Made by a program: the position numbers and the translations under genes. Below, in pieces: positions 44,113-52,131 of a stretch of 64,000 nucleotides of DNA. The first letter of the stretch is position 1; each line of letters opens with the position of its first letter. This DNA comes from Actinospica robiniae DSM 44927 (GTDB lineage: Bacteria > Actinomycetota > Actinomycetes > Streptomycetales > Catenulisporaceae), in contig NZ_KI632511.1 of assembly GCF_000504285.1 (NCBI RefSeq), positions 6,926,154-6,990,153 of the forward strand, written 5' to 3'. The notes under the pieces were generated by a model. The model saw only the letters and a list, made by a program, of their open reading frames with translations. It was not told the origin of the DNA and did not search any database.

Positions 44113-44171
44113 TCCGGCCGGGAAACAGCATTCTGCTGATAAGAACCCTGACTGAGGAGAAGGTGGAAGAG

Positions 44172-44963
44172 ATGACGAACGGCGAGCACGCCTCCTGGTC
44201 CGGCCTGGTGCCGGTGGACGACACCTCCCTGGCGGTCACCGACGGCGGCGGCCCCGGCATCCCGGTGCTCTACCTCAACGGCCAGTTCGCCACCCAGGGC
44301 TACTGGCGGCGGGTCATCGCCGATCTGGGCGGCGACTGGCGGCACATCACCTTCGACGAGCGGGCGCGCGGCCGGAAGTCGGGGCGCTCGGCGGACTACT
44401 CCTTCGAGGCCGCGGTCCGCGACGTCGACGCGGTGCTCGCGGCCCGGGGCGTGGAGCGGGCCGTGCTGGTGGGCTGGTCCTACGGCGCGGTCGTGGCGGC
44501 GCACTGGGCCGAGCGCAACCCGGCGCGCACCCTCGGCGCGGTGCTGGTCGACGGGGCCTTCCCGTACGACTGGCTGGACGAGGCGATGGAGGCGCGGATC
44601 CGCAAGCTGTTCCGGCGGATCGGCTGGTTCACCCCGCTGCTGCGCCCGACCGGCATCACGCCGCGGATGACCGCGGCCGAGCAGGCCGAGTCGAACATCG
44701 AGCTCGGCCGGCTCTCCCGGGCGAGCGAGCTCGGCCCGGTGCTGGACCGCATCAGCGTGCCGACCCGGTACGTGGTCGCCTCCGGCACGTCCTTCGGCAG
44801 CCGCGGCGACGAGCAGGAGCAGATCCGGTCCGGGCTCGAGGCGGCGACCGCGGGCAACGGCAACATCCGGATCAGCGCGAAGGTCGAGAGCAACCACGGC
44901 GCGATCCTGCGCAAGGAGTTCCCGGCGATCGCCGCGGCGGTCCGGGAGGTCGCCGGACAGTGA
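44172..44963 (+). CDS. alpha/beta-fold hydrolase
   Basis: 263 residues. Oxyanion-strand region VLYLNGQFATQGYWRRVIAD, nucleophile elbow in VGWSYGAVVAAHWAE (GxSxG), a lid of helices (MEARIRKLFRRIGWFTPLLR), and the catalytic His in VESNHGAILRKEFP. Esterase/lipase/haloperoxidase-like; substrate unknown. GAGGAGAAGGTGGAAGAG before the ATG gives several possible ribosome-binding sites. Likely co-transcribed with the DUF4097-like gene. Confidence 0.9.
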   Translation: MTNGEHASWSGLVPVDDTSLAVTDGGGPGIPVLYLNGQFATQGYWRRVIADLGGDWRHITFDERARGRKSGRSADYSFEAAVRDVDAVLAARGVERAVLVGWSYGAVVAAHWAERNPARTLGAVLVDGAFPYDWLDEAMEARIRKLFRRIGWFTPLLRPTGITPRMTAAEQAESNIELGRLSRASELGPVLDRISVPTRYVVASGTSFGSRGDEQEQIRSGLEAATAGNGNIRISAKVESNHGAILRKEFPAIAAAVREVAGQ

Positions 44964-45011
44964 GGACACGGCAAGAGCCCGCTCGGAGCCCCGACCGCCC
45001 GCGGCCGGGGC

Positions 45012-46316
45012 TCAGCCGCGTCCCCAGAACGGCGGCGTGGTGAACAGCGAGCGGCGGTAACGGAGGGTCAGATGCATGCGGTTGCCGTAGTGCACGGCGC
45101 CCACCGCGAGTCCCATGGGCAGCGGGGCGGGCGGGGCGTACCACAGCGCGCCGGTGCGCACGGCCCCGAACCACAGCGGCGGGGCGCTGCCGACGTGGGC
45201 CAGCATCGTGGTGTCCACCCGCGAGGCGGTGCGCCGGTCGGCCGGGCGTTTCAGGGCTTTGCGCACACCGAAGGGGGCCCACGGCTCGGCGAAGGCCCGG
45301 GCGACCCGGTCCGCCTCGGCCGCCTCCCGGCGCAGGTGCTTGGTCTGCGCGGACACCGACGCCAGCGGGTTTCCGGCCACCTCGGTCAGGTCCAGCACCA
45401 CGGTGCCGTAACCGGCCCGGTTGCCCAGGCTCAGGTGCTTCTCCTCGGGGCCGCGGTGGTCGATCGGGACGGTCACCCGCACCTGGCCCCAGGCCTTGCC
45501 GAGTGAGGCGTTCCACTCGAAGATCGCCCGCGCCACCTCCGTCAGCAGCGCGTCCTCCTCGGTGGCCTCGGCGTAGTACGACGCGGCGTTGGTCAGGTCG
45601 CGCAGGTCCATCGCCACGTGCCGGAACCGGTAGCCGGTGGTGGGCGCGCCCTCGTCCTGCGCGGTGCGGCCGGGCTCGATCCGCAGCGGCGGGCCCTGCG
45701 AGCGCGGCGGCCGGGCGGCGCCGGCCGAGGAGGGGCGCACCGGGGGCGCGGGGGCGTGCGGCGGGCCGCCCGAGTACGCCGACGCTATCGCCTGGAGCAG
45801 ACCCATCGTCGCGAACGCGTCGAACCGGGCGTGGTGGGCCGCCAGAATCAGATTCGTGATGCGGCCCTGGGGCATGACGTGCAGGCGGAAGAGCGGTCCC
45901 GTACGCATGGGCAGGGTGGCGGCGAAAATCTCCTCCCGCGCGTCGCCGAGCTCGCGGCGCCCGGCGACGGTACGTTCCACTACAGGGTCGGTCTCGGCGC
46001 GGTCGGGCACGGCCCACTGGGACCACAGGCGCAAGGGGGAGGTGGTGGCGATTCTCGCGCGGGCGGAGGGCTCGGCCTCGAGCACCGCGGAGACCGCCGC
46101 GCGCAGTCGGGGCATCTCGAGCTTTCCGGCCAGAGCCGCCTCCACATAGTGCAGATTCGGCTCGTCGGGGCGCTCGGTGAGCAGGTGGATCTCGTCGACT
46201 GCGGAGCAGGCTTCGGTGTGCACGACGTCCCATCTTCGGCTGACCACGATGCCGTCAAGCTGAGACCAGATTGTAGCCGGGAGCCGGAGCGGGTGGCGTT
46301 GGTGAGGTAGGCTCAC
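45012..46316 (-). CDS. condensation-domain-type acyltransferase (PapA/WS-DGAT-like)
   Basis: Up to 434 residues, a single condensation/CoA-acyltransferase fold. The HHxxxDx catalytic motif is in ILAAHHARFDAFATMGLLQA, and the N-terminus holds SAVDEIHLLTERPDEPNLHY as in PapA-type proteins. A Pro/Ala-rich linker (PPHAPAPPVRPSSAGAARPP) joins the two lobes. Such enzymes acylate lipids, polyketides or peptides. The start is unsure: the ATG at 46316 would sit on the promoter of the divergent ABC gene, and a GTG at 46223 just before HTEACSAVDEIHLL is a likely alternative. Confidence 0.75.
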   Translation of the reverse strand: MSLPHQRHPLRLPATIWSQLDGIVVSRRWDVVHTEACSAVDEIHLLTERPDEPNLHYVEAALAGKLEMPRLRAAVSAVLEAEPSARARIATTSPLRLWSQWAVPDRAETDPVVERTVAGRRELGDAREEIFAATLPMRTGPLFRLHVMPQGRITNLILAAHHARFDAFATMGLLQAIASAYSGGPPHAPAPPVRPSSAGAARPPRSQGPPLRIEPGRTAQDEGAPTTGYRFRHVAMDLRDLTNAASYYAEATEEDALLTEVARAIFEWNASLGKAWGQVRVTVPIDHRGPEEKHLSLGNRAGYGTVVLDLTEVAGNPLASVSAQTKHLRREAAEADRVARAFAEPWAPFGVRKALKRPADRRTASRVDTTMLAHVGSAPPLWFGAVRTGALWYAPPAPLPMGLAVGAVHYGNRMHLTLRYRRSLFTTPPFWGRG

Positions 46317-46319
46317 TTA
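46303..46319. promoter_or_regulatory. iron-box-like palindrome between acyltransferase and ABC genes
   Basis: TGAGGTAGGCTCACTTA at 46303-46319 centres on AGGCT and contains GTGAG-N5-CTCAC. It agrees with the IdeR/DmdR consensus (TTAGGTTAGGCTAACCTAA) at about 12 of 17 positions by my count. A DtxR-family regulator would control the divergent pair through it. Weak match; could be a different operator or a -10 element (TAGGCT). Confidence 0.35.
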
Positions 46320-46326
46320 TGCTGGG

Positions 46327-49300
46327 GTGGCTGAAACGAACCTGAAGGGGAGCAGTGTGGCGAAGAGTACGGAAACGGACGGCCGCGGCGGCATAGATCC
46401 CGGCGGGGCGAAGGCGGGCGGGGACCGGGCCGGCGACGGGGGCGACGGCTGGCTGCGGCGCCTGCTCGGCTACGTCGTGCACTACCGCAAGCTCGTCCTG
46501 ATCGCCTCGGGCTGTTCCATAGCCATCGCCGGCATCGGCGTCGTGGTGCCGCTGGTGCAGCGCACCATCATCGACGGCGTCATCCTGCACGGGAACCAGC
46601 CGGTGCTGCCCTGGGCCTGCGCCCTGATCGGCATAGCCCTGCTCAACTTCCTCGTCTCGCGCACCCGCCGCTATCTCGGCGGCGCCATCGGCATCGAGGT
46701 GCAGACCGACCTGCGCCGGGACGTGTTCGACTCGCTCAGCCGGCTCGACGGGCGCGGCCAGGACAGCCTGGAGACCGGGCAGATCGTCTCCCGCTCCTCC
46801 TCCGACATCGGCATGGTCTCCCAGCTGATCGGCATGGGCCCGATGCTGGCCGGCACCATCCTGCTCTTCGTCAGCTCGCTGATCGCGATGCTCTTCCTCT
46901 CGCCCGAGCTCACCCTGGTCGGCCTGGCCGTGGCCCCGCTGCTGCTCGCGGTCAACACGCTCGCCCGGCGCAAGCTGTTCCCGGCCACCTGGGACGCCCA
47001 GCAGAAGACCGGCGCGCTGGCCGGGGTGGTCGAGGCCGCGGTCACCGGCGTGCGCGTGGTCAAGGGCTTCGGCCAGGAGGCGCAGGAGGTCGACAAGCTC
47101 GACCGGGCCGCGAGCACCCTGTTCGGCGCCCGCCTGCGCTCGGTCCGGCTGACCGCGCGGTACAACCCCACCCTCAGCGCCATCCCCACCCTCGGCCAGC
47201 TCGGCATCCTCGCCTTCGGCGGCTGGATGGCGCTGCACGGCGAGATCAGCATCGGCACCTTCTTCGCCTTCTCCAGCTACCTGGCCTCGTTCGTCGGCCC
47301 GGTCCGGATGCTCTCCACCCTGATCACCTTCGGCCAGCAGGTGCGCGCCAGCGCCGTGCGGGTGTTCGAGGTGATCGACTCCAAGCCGGACATCACCGAC
47401 CAGCCCGGCGCGCCCGACCTCGAGCGCGAGGCGCTGGACGTGGAGTTCGCCGACGTCACCTTCGGCTACCTGGCCTCCCAGCCGGTGCTGCGCGGCTTCG
47501 ACCTGACCGTGCGGCACGGTGAGACCATGGCCGTGATCGGCACCTCCGGCTCCGGCAAGTCCACCCTGGCCATGCTGCTGCCCCGGTTCTACGACCCGCA
47601 GGGCGGCGCCGTCCGGATCGGCGGGCACGACCTGCGCGAGGTCACCACCGAGTCGGTGCGCGGCTCCATCGGCCTGGTGATGGAGGAGGCCTTCCTCTTC
47701 TCCGACAGCGTGCGCGCGAACATCGCCTACGGCGCGCCCCACGCGACCGAGGAGCAGGTGCGCGCCGCCGCCCGCGCGGCCGAGGCGGAGAGGTTCATCG
47801 AGGAACTGCCGCAGGGCTATGACACGGTCGTCGGCGAGCAGGGCCTGACCCTCTCCGGCGGCCAGCGCCAGCGCGTCGCCCTGGCCCGCGCGCTGCTGAC
47901 CGACCCGCAGATCCTGCTGCTCGACGACGCCACCTCGGCCGTGGACGCGGCCACCGAGGCCGAGATCCACGCCACGCTTCACCGGGTGATGCGCGATCGC
48001 ACGACGCTGCTGATCGCGCACCGCCGCTCCACCCTGCAGCTGGCCGACCGGATCGCGGTGCTGGACAAGGGAAAGCTCGTCGCCGTCGGCACCGCCGAGG
48101 AGCTGGAGCGCGACTGCGCCCTCTACCGGCTGCTGCTGTCCGGCCCGGGCGACGACGCCGAGGGCGTGGACGCCGGCGAGCTGCCGGTGGACAACGCGCT
48201 CGAGCAGATCAACGGCGTCACCCCGTCGCTGTGGGACCGCTCGAAGCTGCCCGCCGCGCGCAGTTCCGCCGCCGCCGCGGCCGCCGCGGCCAACCGGGTG
48301 CCCACCGGCGGAGGCGGCGGCTTCGGCGGCGGACGCGGCATGATCAGCGCCGTGCCGGCCACCCCGGAACTGCTCGCCCGGGTCGACGCGCTGCCCCCGG
48401 CCGACGACCGGCCGCGGGTGGACAGGGGCGAGGCGACCCGCGAGGACTACGGGTTCTCGCTCAGCCGGCTGCTGCGGCCGTTCCTGGCGCTGCTCGTCTT
48501 CGGGCTCGTCCTCGAGGCGGCCGACGCGCTGGCCAGCCTGACCATCCCGGCGCTGCTGCGCACCGCCGTGGACAGGGGCATCGAGGGCGCCGCGTTCCAC
48601 GTGCTGCTGGCCATGGCCGGGATCGGGCTCGCGGTCGTGCTCGCCGACTGGGTGATCGAGTCGGTGCAGACCAGGATCACCGGGCGCACCGGCGAGCGGC
48701 TGCTCTACACGCTGCGGATGAAGACCTTCGCGCACCTGCAGCGGCTCGGCCTTGACTACTACGAGAAGGAGATGGGAGGCCGGTTGATGACGCGGATGAC
48801 CACGGACATCGACGCGCTCTCCTCCTTCCTGCAGAACGGCGTGTCCACCGCGGTCGTCTCGGTGCTCACCTTCGTCGGCATCGCCGGCGCGCTGGTGGTG
48901 GTCGACTGGCGGATGTCGCTGGTCGTCTTCGCGGTCATGCCGGTGCTGCTGGTGGCCACCATCATCTTCAAGCGCCGCTCCTCCCAGGCCTACAACGAGG
49001 CGCGCGACCGGATCAGCGCGGTCAACGCCGACCTGCAGGAGAACGTCGCGGGCATGCGCGTGACCCAGGCGTTCCGGCGAGAGGGGGTCAACCGCGACCG
49101 CTACGCCGGCAAGACCGACGCCTACCGCCGGTCCCGGCTGCGCGCGCAGCGCTACATCGCCACCTACTTCCCGTTCGTGCAGCTGCTCGCGGACCTGACC
49201 GCGGCCTTCGCGATCGCCTACGGCGCGCACCTGATCCACACCGGCGTGCTCTCCGCGGGCGCGCTGATCGCCTACCTGCTCTACGTCGACATGTTCTTCG

Positions 49301-50214
49301 CGCCGGTGCAGAGCCTGTCCCAGGTCTTCGACAGCTACCAGCAGGCCGCCGTCGGCCTGCGCCGCATCAGGGAACTGCTTCACACCCGGACCAACACCCC
49401 GGTGGCCGAGAGGCCCAAGCAGGTCAGCGGCCTGACCGGGCTGATCGAGTTCAAGGACCTGCGCTTCGGCTACACCGCCGACGCGAAGCCGGCCCTCGGC
49501 GGCGCCGACGGCGCGGGCGTCAACGTGGTGATCGACCCGGGCACGACCGTCGCCCTGGTCGGGGAGACCGGCGCGGGCAAGTCCACGCTGGTGAAGATGG
49601 TGGCCCGGTTCTACGACCCGACCGCCGGCGCGGTGCTGGTGGACGGGGTGGACCTGCGCGGGTACGACCTGAGCGGCTACCGCAACCGGCTGGGCGTGGT
49701 GCCGCAGGAGGCGTACCTGTTCCCGGGCACGGTGGCCGAGGCCATCGCGTACGGCCGGCCGGAGGCCTCGGACGCCGAGATCGAGGCGGCCGCCCGCGCC
49801 GTCGGCGCGCACGAGATGGTGGCCCGGCTCTCCGACGGCTACCTGCACCAGGTCGGTGAGCGCGGCCGCAGCCTGTCGGCCGGCCAGCGCCAGCTGCTCG
49901 CGCTGGCCCGGGCCTACCTGGTGGACCCGGACATCCTGCTGCTGGACGAGGCCACCGCGTCGCTCGACCTGGCCAGCGAGGCCGCGGTCACCCGCGCCAT
50001 GGACGAGGTCTCCCGCTCCCGCACCACCCTGGTCGTCGCGCACCGCCTGACCACGGCGGCCCGGGCCGACCGGATCCTGGTGCTGGAGGGCGGCCAGGTG
50101 GTCGAGGACGGCACCCACGACGGCCTGCTCGCCGCCGACGGCGCCTACGCCCGGCTGTGGAACTCCTTCATGCACGCCTCGACGGACCAGGAGACGGTCC
50201 AGGCGGAGGTCTGA
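46327..50214 (+). CDS. fused two-half ABC exporter
   Basis: 1295 residues joining two TMD-NBD halves. NBD1 has Walker A GTSGSGKST, signature LSGGQRQR, Walker B ILLLDDATSAVD and H-loop LIAHRRST. NBD2 has GETGAGKST, LSAGQRQL, ILLLDEATASLD and VVAHRLTT. NBD1 has Asp where the catalytic Glu is expected, so one ATP site is probably degenerate, as in heterodimeric exporters. A Gly/Ala-rich linker (around residues 635-675) joins the halves. GTG at 46327 or 46357 (after AGGGGAG) could be the start. Substrate unknown; the iron-box-like site hints at a siderophore or a lipid precursor. Confidence 0.93.
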   Translation: MAETNLKGSSVAKSTETDGRGGIDPGGAKAGGDRAGDGGDGWLRRLLGYVVHYRKLVLIASGCSIAIAGIGVVVPLVQRTIIDGVILHGNQPVLPWACALIGIALLNFLVSRTRRYLGGAIGIEVQTDLRRDVFDSLSRLDGRGQDSLETGQIVSRSSSDIGMVSQLIGMGPMLAGTILLFVSSLIAMLFLSPELTLVGLAVAPLLLAVNTLARRKLFPATWDAQQKTGALAGVVEAAVTGVRVVKGFGQEAQEVDKLDRAASTLFGARLRSVRLTARYNPTLSAIPTLGQLGILAFGGWMALHGEISIGTFFAFSSYLASFVGPVRMLSTLITFGQQVRASAVRVFEVIDSKPDITDQPGAPDLEREALDVEFADVTFGYLASQPVLRGFDLTVRHGETMAVIGTSGSGKSTLAMLLPRFYDPQGGAVRIGGHDLREVTTESVRGSIGLVMEEAFLFSDSVRANIAYGAPHATEEQVRAAARAAEAERFIEELPQGYDTVVGEQGLTLSGGQRQRVALARALLTDPQILLLDDATSAVDAATEAEIHATLHRVMRDRTTLLIAHRRSTLQLADRIAVLDKGKLVAVGTAEELERDCALYRLLLSGPGDDAEGVDAGELPVDNALEQINGVTPSLWDRSKLPAARSSAAAAAAAANRVPTGGGGGFGGGRGMISAVPATPELLARVDALPPADDRPRVDRGEATREDYGFSLSRLLRPFLALLVFGLVLEAADALASLTIPALLRTAVDRGIEGAAFHVLLAMAGIGLAVVLADWVIESVQTRITGRTGERLLYTLRMKTFAHLQRLGLDYYEKEMGGRLMTRMTTDIDALSSFLQNGVSTAVVSVLTFVGIAGALVVVDWRMSLVVFAVMPVLLVATIIFKRRSSQAYNEARDRISAVNADLQENVAGMRVTQAFRREGVNRDRYAGKTDAYRRSRLRAQRYIATYFPFVQLLADLTAAFAIAYGAHLIHTGVLSAGALIAYLLYVDMFFAPVQSLSQVFDSYQQAAVGLRRIRELLHTRTNTPVAERPKQVSGLTGLIEFKDLRFGYTADAKPALGGADGAGVNVVIDPGTTVALVGETGAGKSTLVKMVARFYDPTAGAVLVDGVDLRGYDLSGYRNRLGVVPQEAYLFPGTVAEAIAYGRPEASDAEIEAAARAVGAHEMVARLSDGYLHQVGERGRSLSAGQRQLLALARAYLVDPDILLLDEATASLDLASEAAVTRAMDEVSRSRTTLVVAHRLTTAARADRILVLEGGQVVEDGTHDGLLAADGAYARLWNSFMHASTDQETVQAEV

Positions 50215-50225
50215 CGCGCCTGACG

Positions 50226-50268
50226 CGCGAAAAGCGTGCTTCCGCCCGGCGGAAGCACGCTTTTCGCG
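50226..50268. terminator. long hairpin terminator after ABC exporter
   Basis: 21-base arms 50226-50246 and 50248-50268 are exact complements (CGCGAAAAGCGTGCTTCCGC at the left), so about 19 base pairs form with a tight loop. The A run on one side becomes a U run in the other arm, so it can work on both strands. It sits between convergent genes. Confidence 0.8.
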
Positions 50269-50311
50269 TATCCGGATGCGCCGAAGTGAAGGCGGCCGAA
50301 GGCAAGAAGAA

Positions 50312-50393
50312 CGCCCGGGTCGTTCTCGGTGGGTGCGGGCCCGTCGCGCGGAGGGGGGAGAGTCGCGGCGGACCTGCGAGAACGACCCGGGCG
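50312..50393. terminator. second long inverted repeat between convergent genes
   Basis: 17-base arms CGCCCGGGTCGTTCTCG (50312-50328) and its complement (50377-50393) flank a 48-base G-rich loop. With the hairpin at 50226 it forms a double barrier between the ABC and NlpC/P60 genes. The loop could carry its own structure. Confidence 0.55.
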
Positions 50394-50527
50394 TCGGTGG
50401 GCAGCGTCCTCGCAAGGGGGAGGGGGGAGAGAACGCCGCCAGGTCGGGTTGCCTGTTTCGCCGGCGCCGCTTGCCGTACAGGCGAGCGACACCGTAGCGC
50501 CGCTATCGGCGCTTGCCTAGGGGTTGG

Positions 50528-51544
50528 CTAAGGACGGCCGTAGCCGGCGACCGGACCGACGTTGTCGATCTGGCCGTACTGCACCACCGTGCCGGTGTGC
50601 GGGGCGTGTATGACCATGTCGTTGCCCACGTAGATGGCCACGTGCGTGATGCCCTCGCCGTAGTTGTAGAAGACGAGGTCGCCGGGCTCGAGGCTGGAGC
50701 GGGAGACGTGCTGTATGCCGTCGTACTGCTGGGCCGCGGTGCGCGGCAGCGAGACTCCGGCCGCCTTCCAGGACTCCAGCGTCAGCCCGGAGCAGTCGAA
50801 GGTGGTGGGGCCGGTGGCCGCGTACACGTATTCGTCGCCGAGCTTGGACTTCGCGTAGGCGACCGCGGCGGCGGCGCGCGCGTCCGGGGCGACGTCGGTG
50901 ATGACGACGTTGGTCGCGCCCGAGTTGGCCCGGTTGATCGCCTGCTGCTGGGAGGCGTTGAGGCTGTTGTAGAGCGACTTCGCCGACGCGGCGTCCTGCA
51001 GGGCCTTGGTCTTGGCGGCCGCGCGCTGGGTGACCAGCTGCTGCTGCTGGGCCAGGGCGCTCTGCGCGAGCTTGGTGTCCGCCGCGATCTGGGACTTGGC
51101 CGCGGCCAGCTCCTTGAGCTGCTGGGCCTCCTGCGCGGTGATCTGGTTGCCGGCCAGGGCGGCGTTGAGGTAGCTGTCCGGGCTGTCGTCGAGCACGGCC
51201 TTGAGCGAGTCGGACAAGCCGGAGTCGCGGTACTGCTGCGCGGCCTGGCGTCCCATCGCGGCCTCGAGCGTGGAGGCCTTCTGGTCGTCCGTGGAGATCT
51301 CGCTCTGCAGCGCGTTGATCTTCTGCTGCAGCTGGGCGACCTGGCCGGTGGCGGCGTTGTACTGCTCGGTGGCCGCTTCGGCGTCGGCGTTCTTCTTGTG
51401 GTAGTCGGCCAGCGCCTGCTGAGTGGTCTCGGCGTGCGCGCTGCCCTGCATCAGCAGAACGGATCCGGCGGCGACGCCGGCGATGGCGACGGCCGAGGTG
51501 GTCCGGCGTACCGCGAGCTTGGGAGCACGGTGAGACGACGGCAT
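50528..51544 (-). CDS. NlpC/P60 peptidoglycan hydrolase with coiled coil
   Basis: 338 residues. A signal peptide (TTSAVAIAGVAAGSVLLMQGSAHA) precedes a coiled coil of ~160 residues rich in Gln/Ala (QVAQLQQKINALQSEIS, AKSQIAADTKLAQSALAQQQ). The C-terminal NlpC/P60 domain has the catalytic Cys in TFDCSGLTLESW and His in ITHVAIYVG and HAPHTG. It is a DL-endopeptidase-type cell-wall enzyme that acts outside the membrane, RipA-like in plan. A c-di-AMP riboswitch (51551-51705) precedes it on the same strand. Confidence 0.96.
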   Translation of the reverse strand: MPSSHRAPKLAVRRTTSAVAIAGVAAGSVLLMQGSAHAETTQQALADYHKKNADAEAATEQYNAATGQVAQLQQKINALQSEISTDDQKASTLEAAMGRQAAQQYRDSGLSDSLKAVLDDSPDSYLNAALAGNQITAQEAQQLKELAAAKSQIAADTKLAQSALAQQQQLVTQRAAAKTKALQDAASAKSLYNSLNASQQQAINRANSGATNVVITDVAPDARAAAAVAYAKSKLGDEYVYAATGPTTFDCSGLTLESWKAAGVSLPRTAAQQYDGIQHVSRSSLEPGDLVFYNYGEGITHVAIYVGNDMVIHAPHTGTVVQYGQIDNVGPVAGYGRP

Positions 51545-51550
51545 GCGTGT

Positions 51551-51705
51551 CCTCTTCCCTGGGCGCCTGCCGAGTTAGCTGACGGGTTCGGACGGGAAAG
51601 TTCGCCCTACGCCTTGCCCTGGCCGGCGAGCCGGTGAGGGCTCTTCGGATCAGGCGCGGCGATTCACCCCGATGGGACGGTTGGGTCCCCGGCTCCGAGC
51701 GGCGC
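51551..51705 (-). promoter_or_regulatory. c-di-AMP (ydaO-yuaA) riboswitch
   Basis: On the minus strand the conserved ydaO blocks appear in order: GGGGACCC (51683-51690), GGGGTGAATC (51661-51670), GTAGGGC (51604-51610) and GAACCCGTCAGCTAAC (51574-51589), then GGCAGGCG before the gene. This RNA binds cyclic di-AMP and turns off downstream wall-hydrolase genes. Ends are approximate, and it stops just before the NlpC/P60 start codon at 51544. Confidence 0.85.
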
Positions 51706-52131
51706 CCCGGGCCGCTCGGCCGATCGCTCGGCCGGGGTTCGGGTCGTCGCCGATGGATTCGGCGCGGATGTCCGCCGGGTGTCTGGCGACTCCGCGTGGG
51801 GCGGACATCTGGTGTGGGACTCTAGCGATTCCGGCCGGGCGCCACGCTTTTTCTCATCGGCTCTTTAACTTCCTTTTGCCGCGCGGGCGCGCCAAACCGG
51901 GACATAACGGCAGAGTCGATCGACGGTGAATCGTCGGGTTCTGGCGTCGATAGTCCGGTTTGCCCGGGCGGCAATCGCGGAAAAACGGACAAGTGTCGCA
52001 GGATCCTGCCGTCGAGGCGGCCGGAGAAGATTTTATCGACGTATTGTCGGCAAACCTGAGGGCTCCGATCATGCCGGAGAACCCCGGCGGCGGCCACCGC
52101 TGTCGGTGGACGGGCCTACACTCTTAGAGCG
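51706..52131. other. 426-base gap between NlpC/P60 promoter and pcrA
   Basis: Contains the promoters of the riboswitch-controlled gene (minus strand) and pcrA (plus strand). Sequence around 51845-51990 is AT-richer. The pcrA ATG at 52132 has no strong Shine-Dalgarno close by; TACACT at 52117-52122 is a good -10 element, so leaderless expression is plausible. No gene is supported. Confidence 0.45.

Noticed and set aside
46255-50415. 1386-codon minus-strand frame opposite the ABC exporter
   Set aside because: Antisense shadow; the plus strand encodes two complete ABC halves.
51822-52097. 91-codon minus-strand frame upstream of pcrA
   Set aside because: Poor bias, no recognised domain, and it lies over the promoters.
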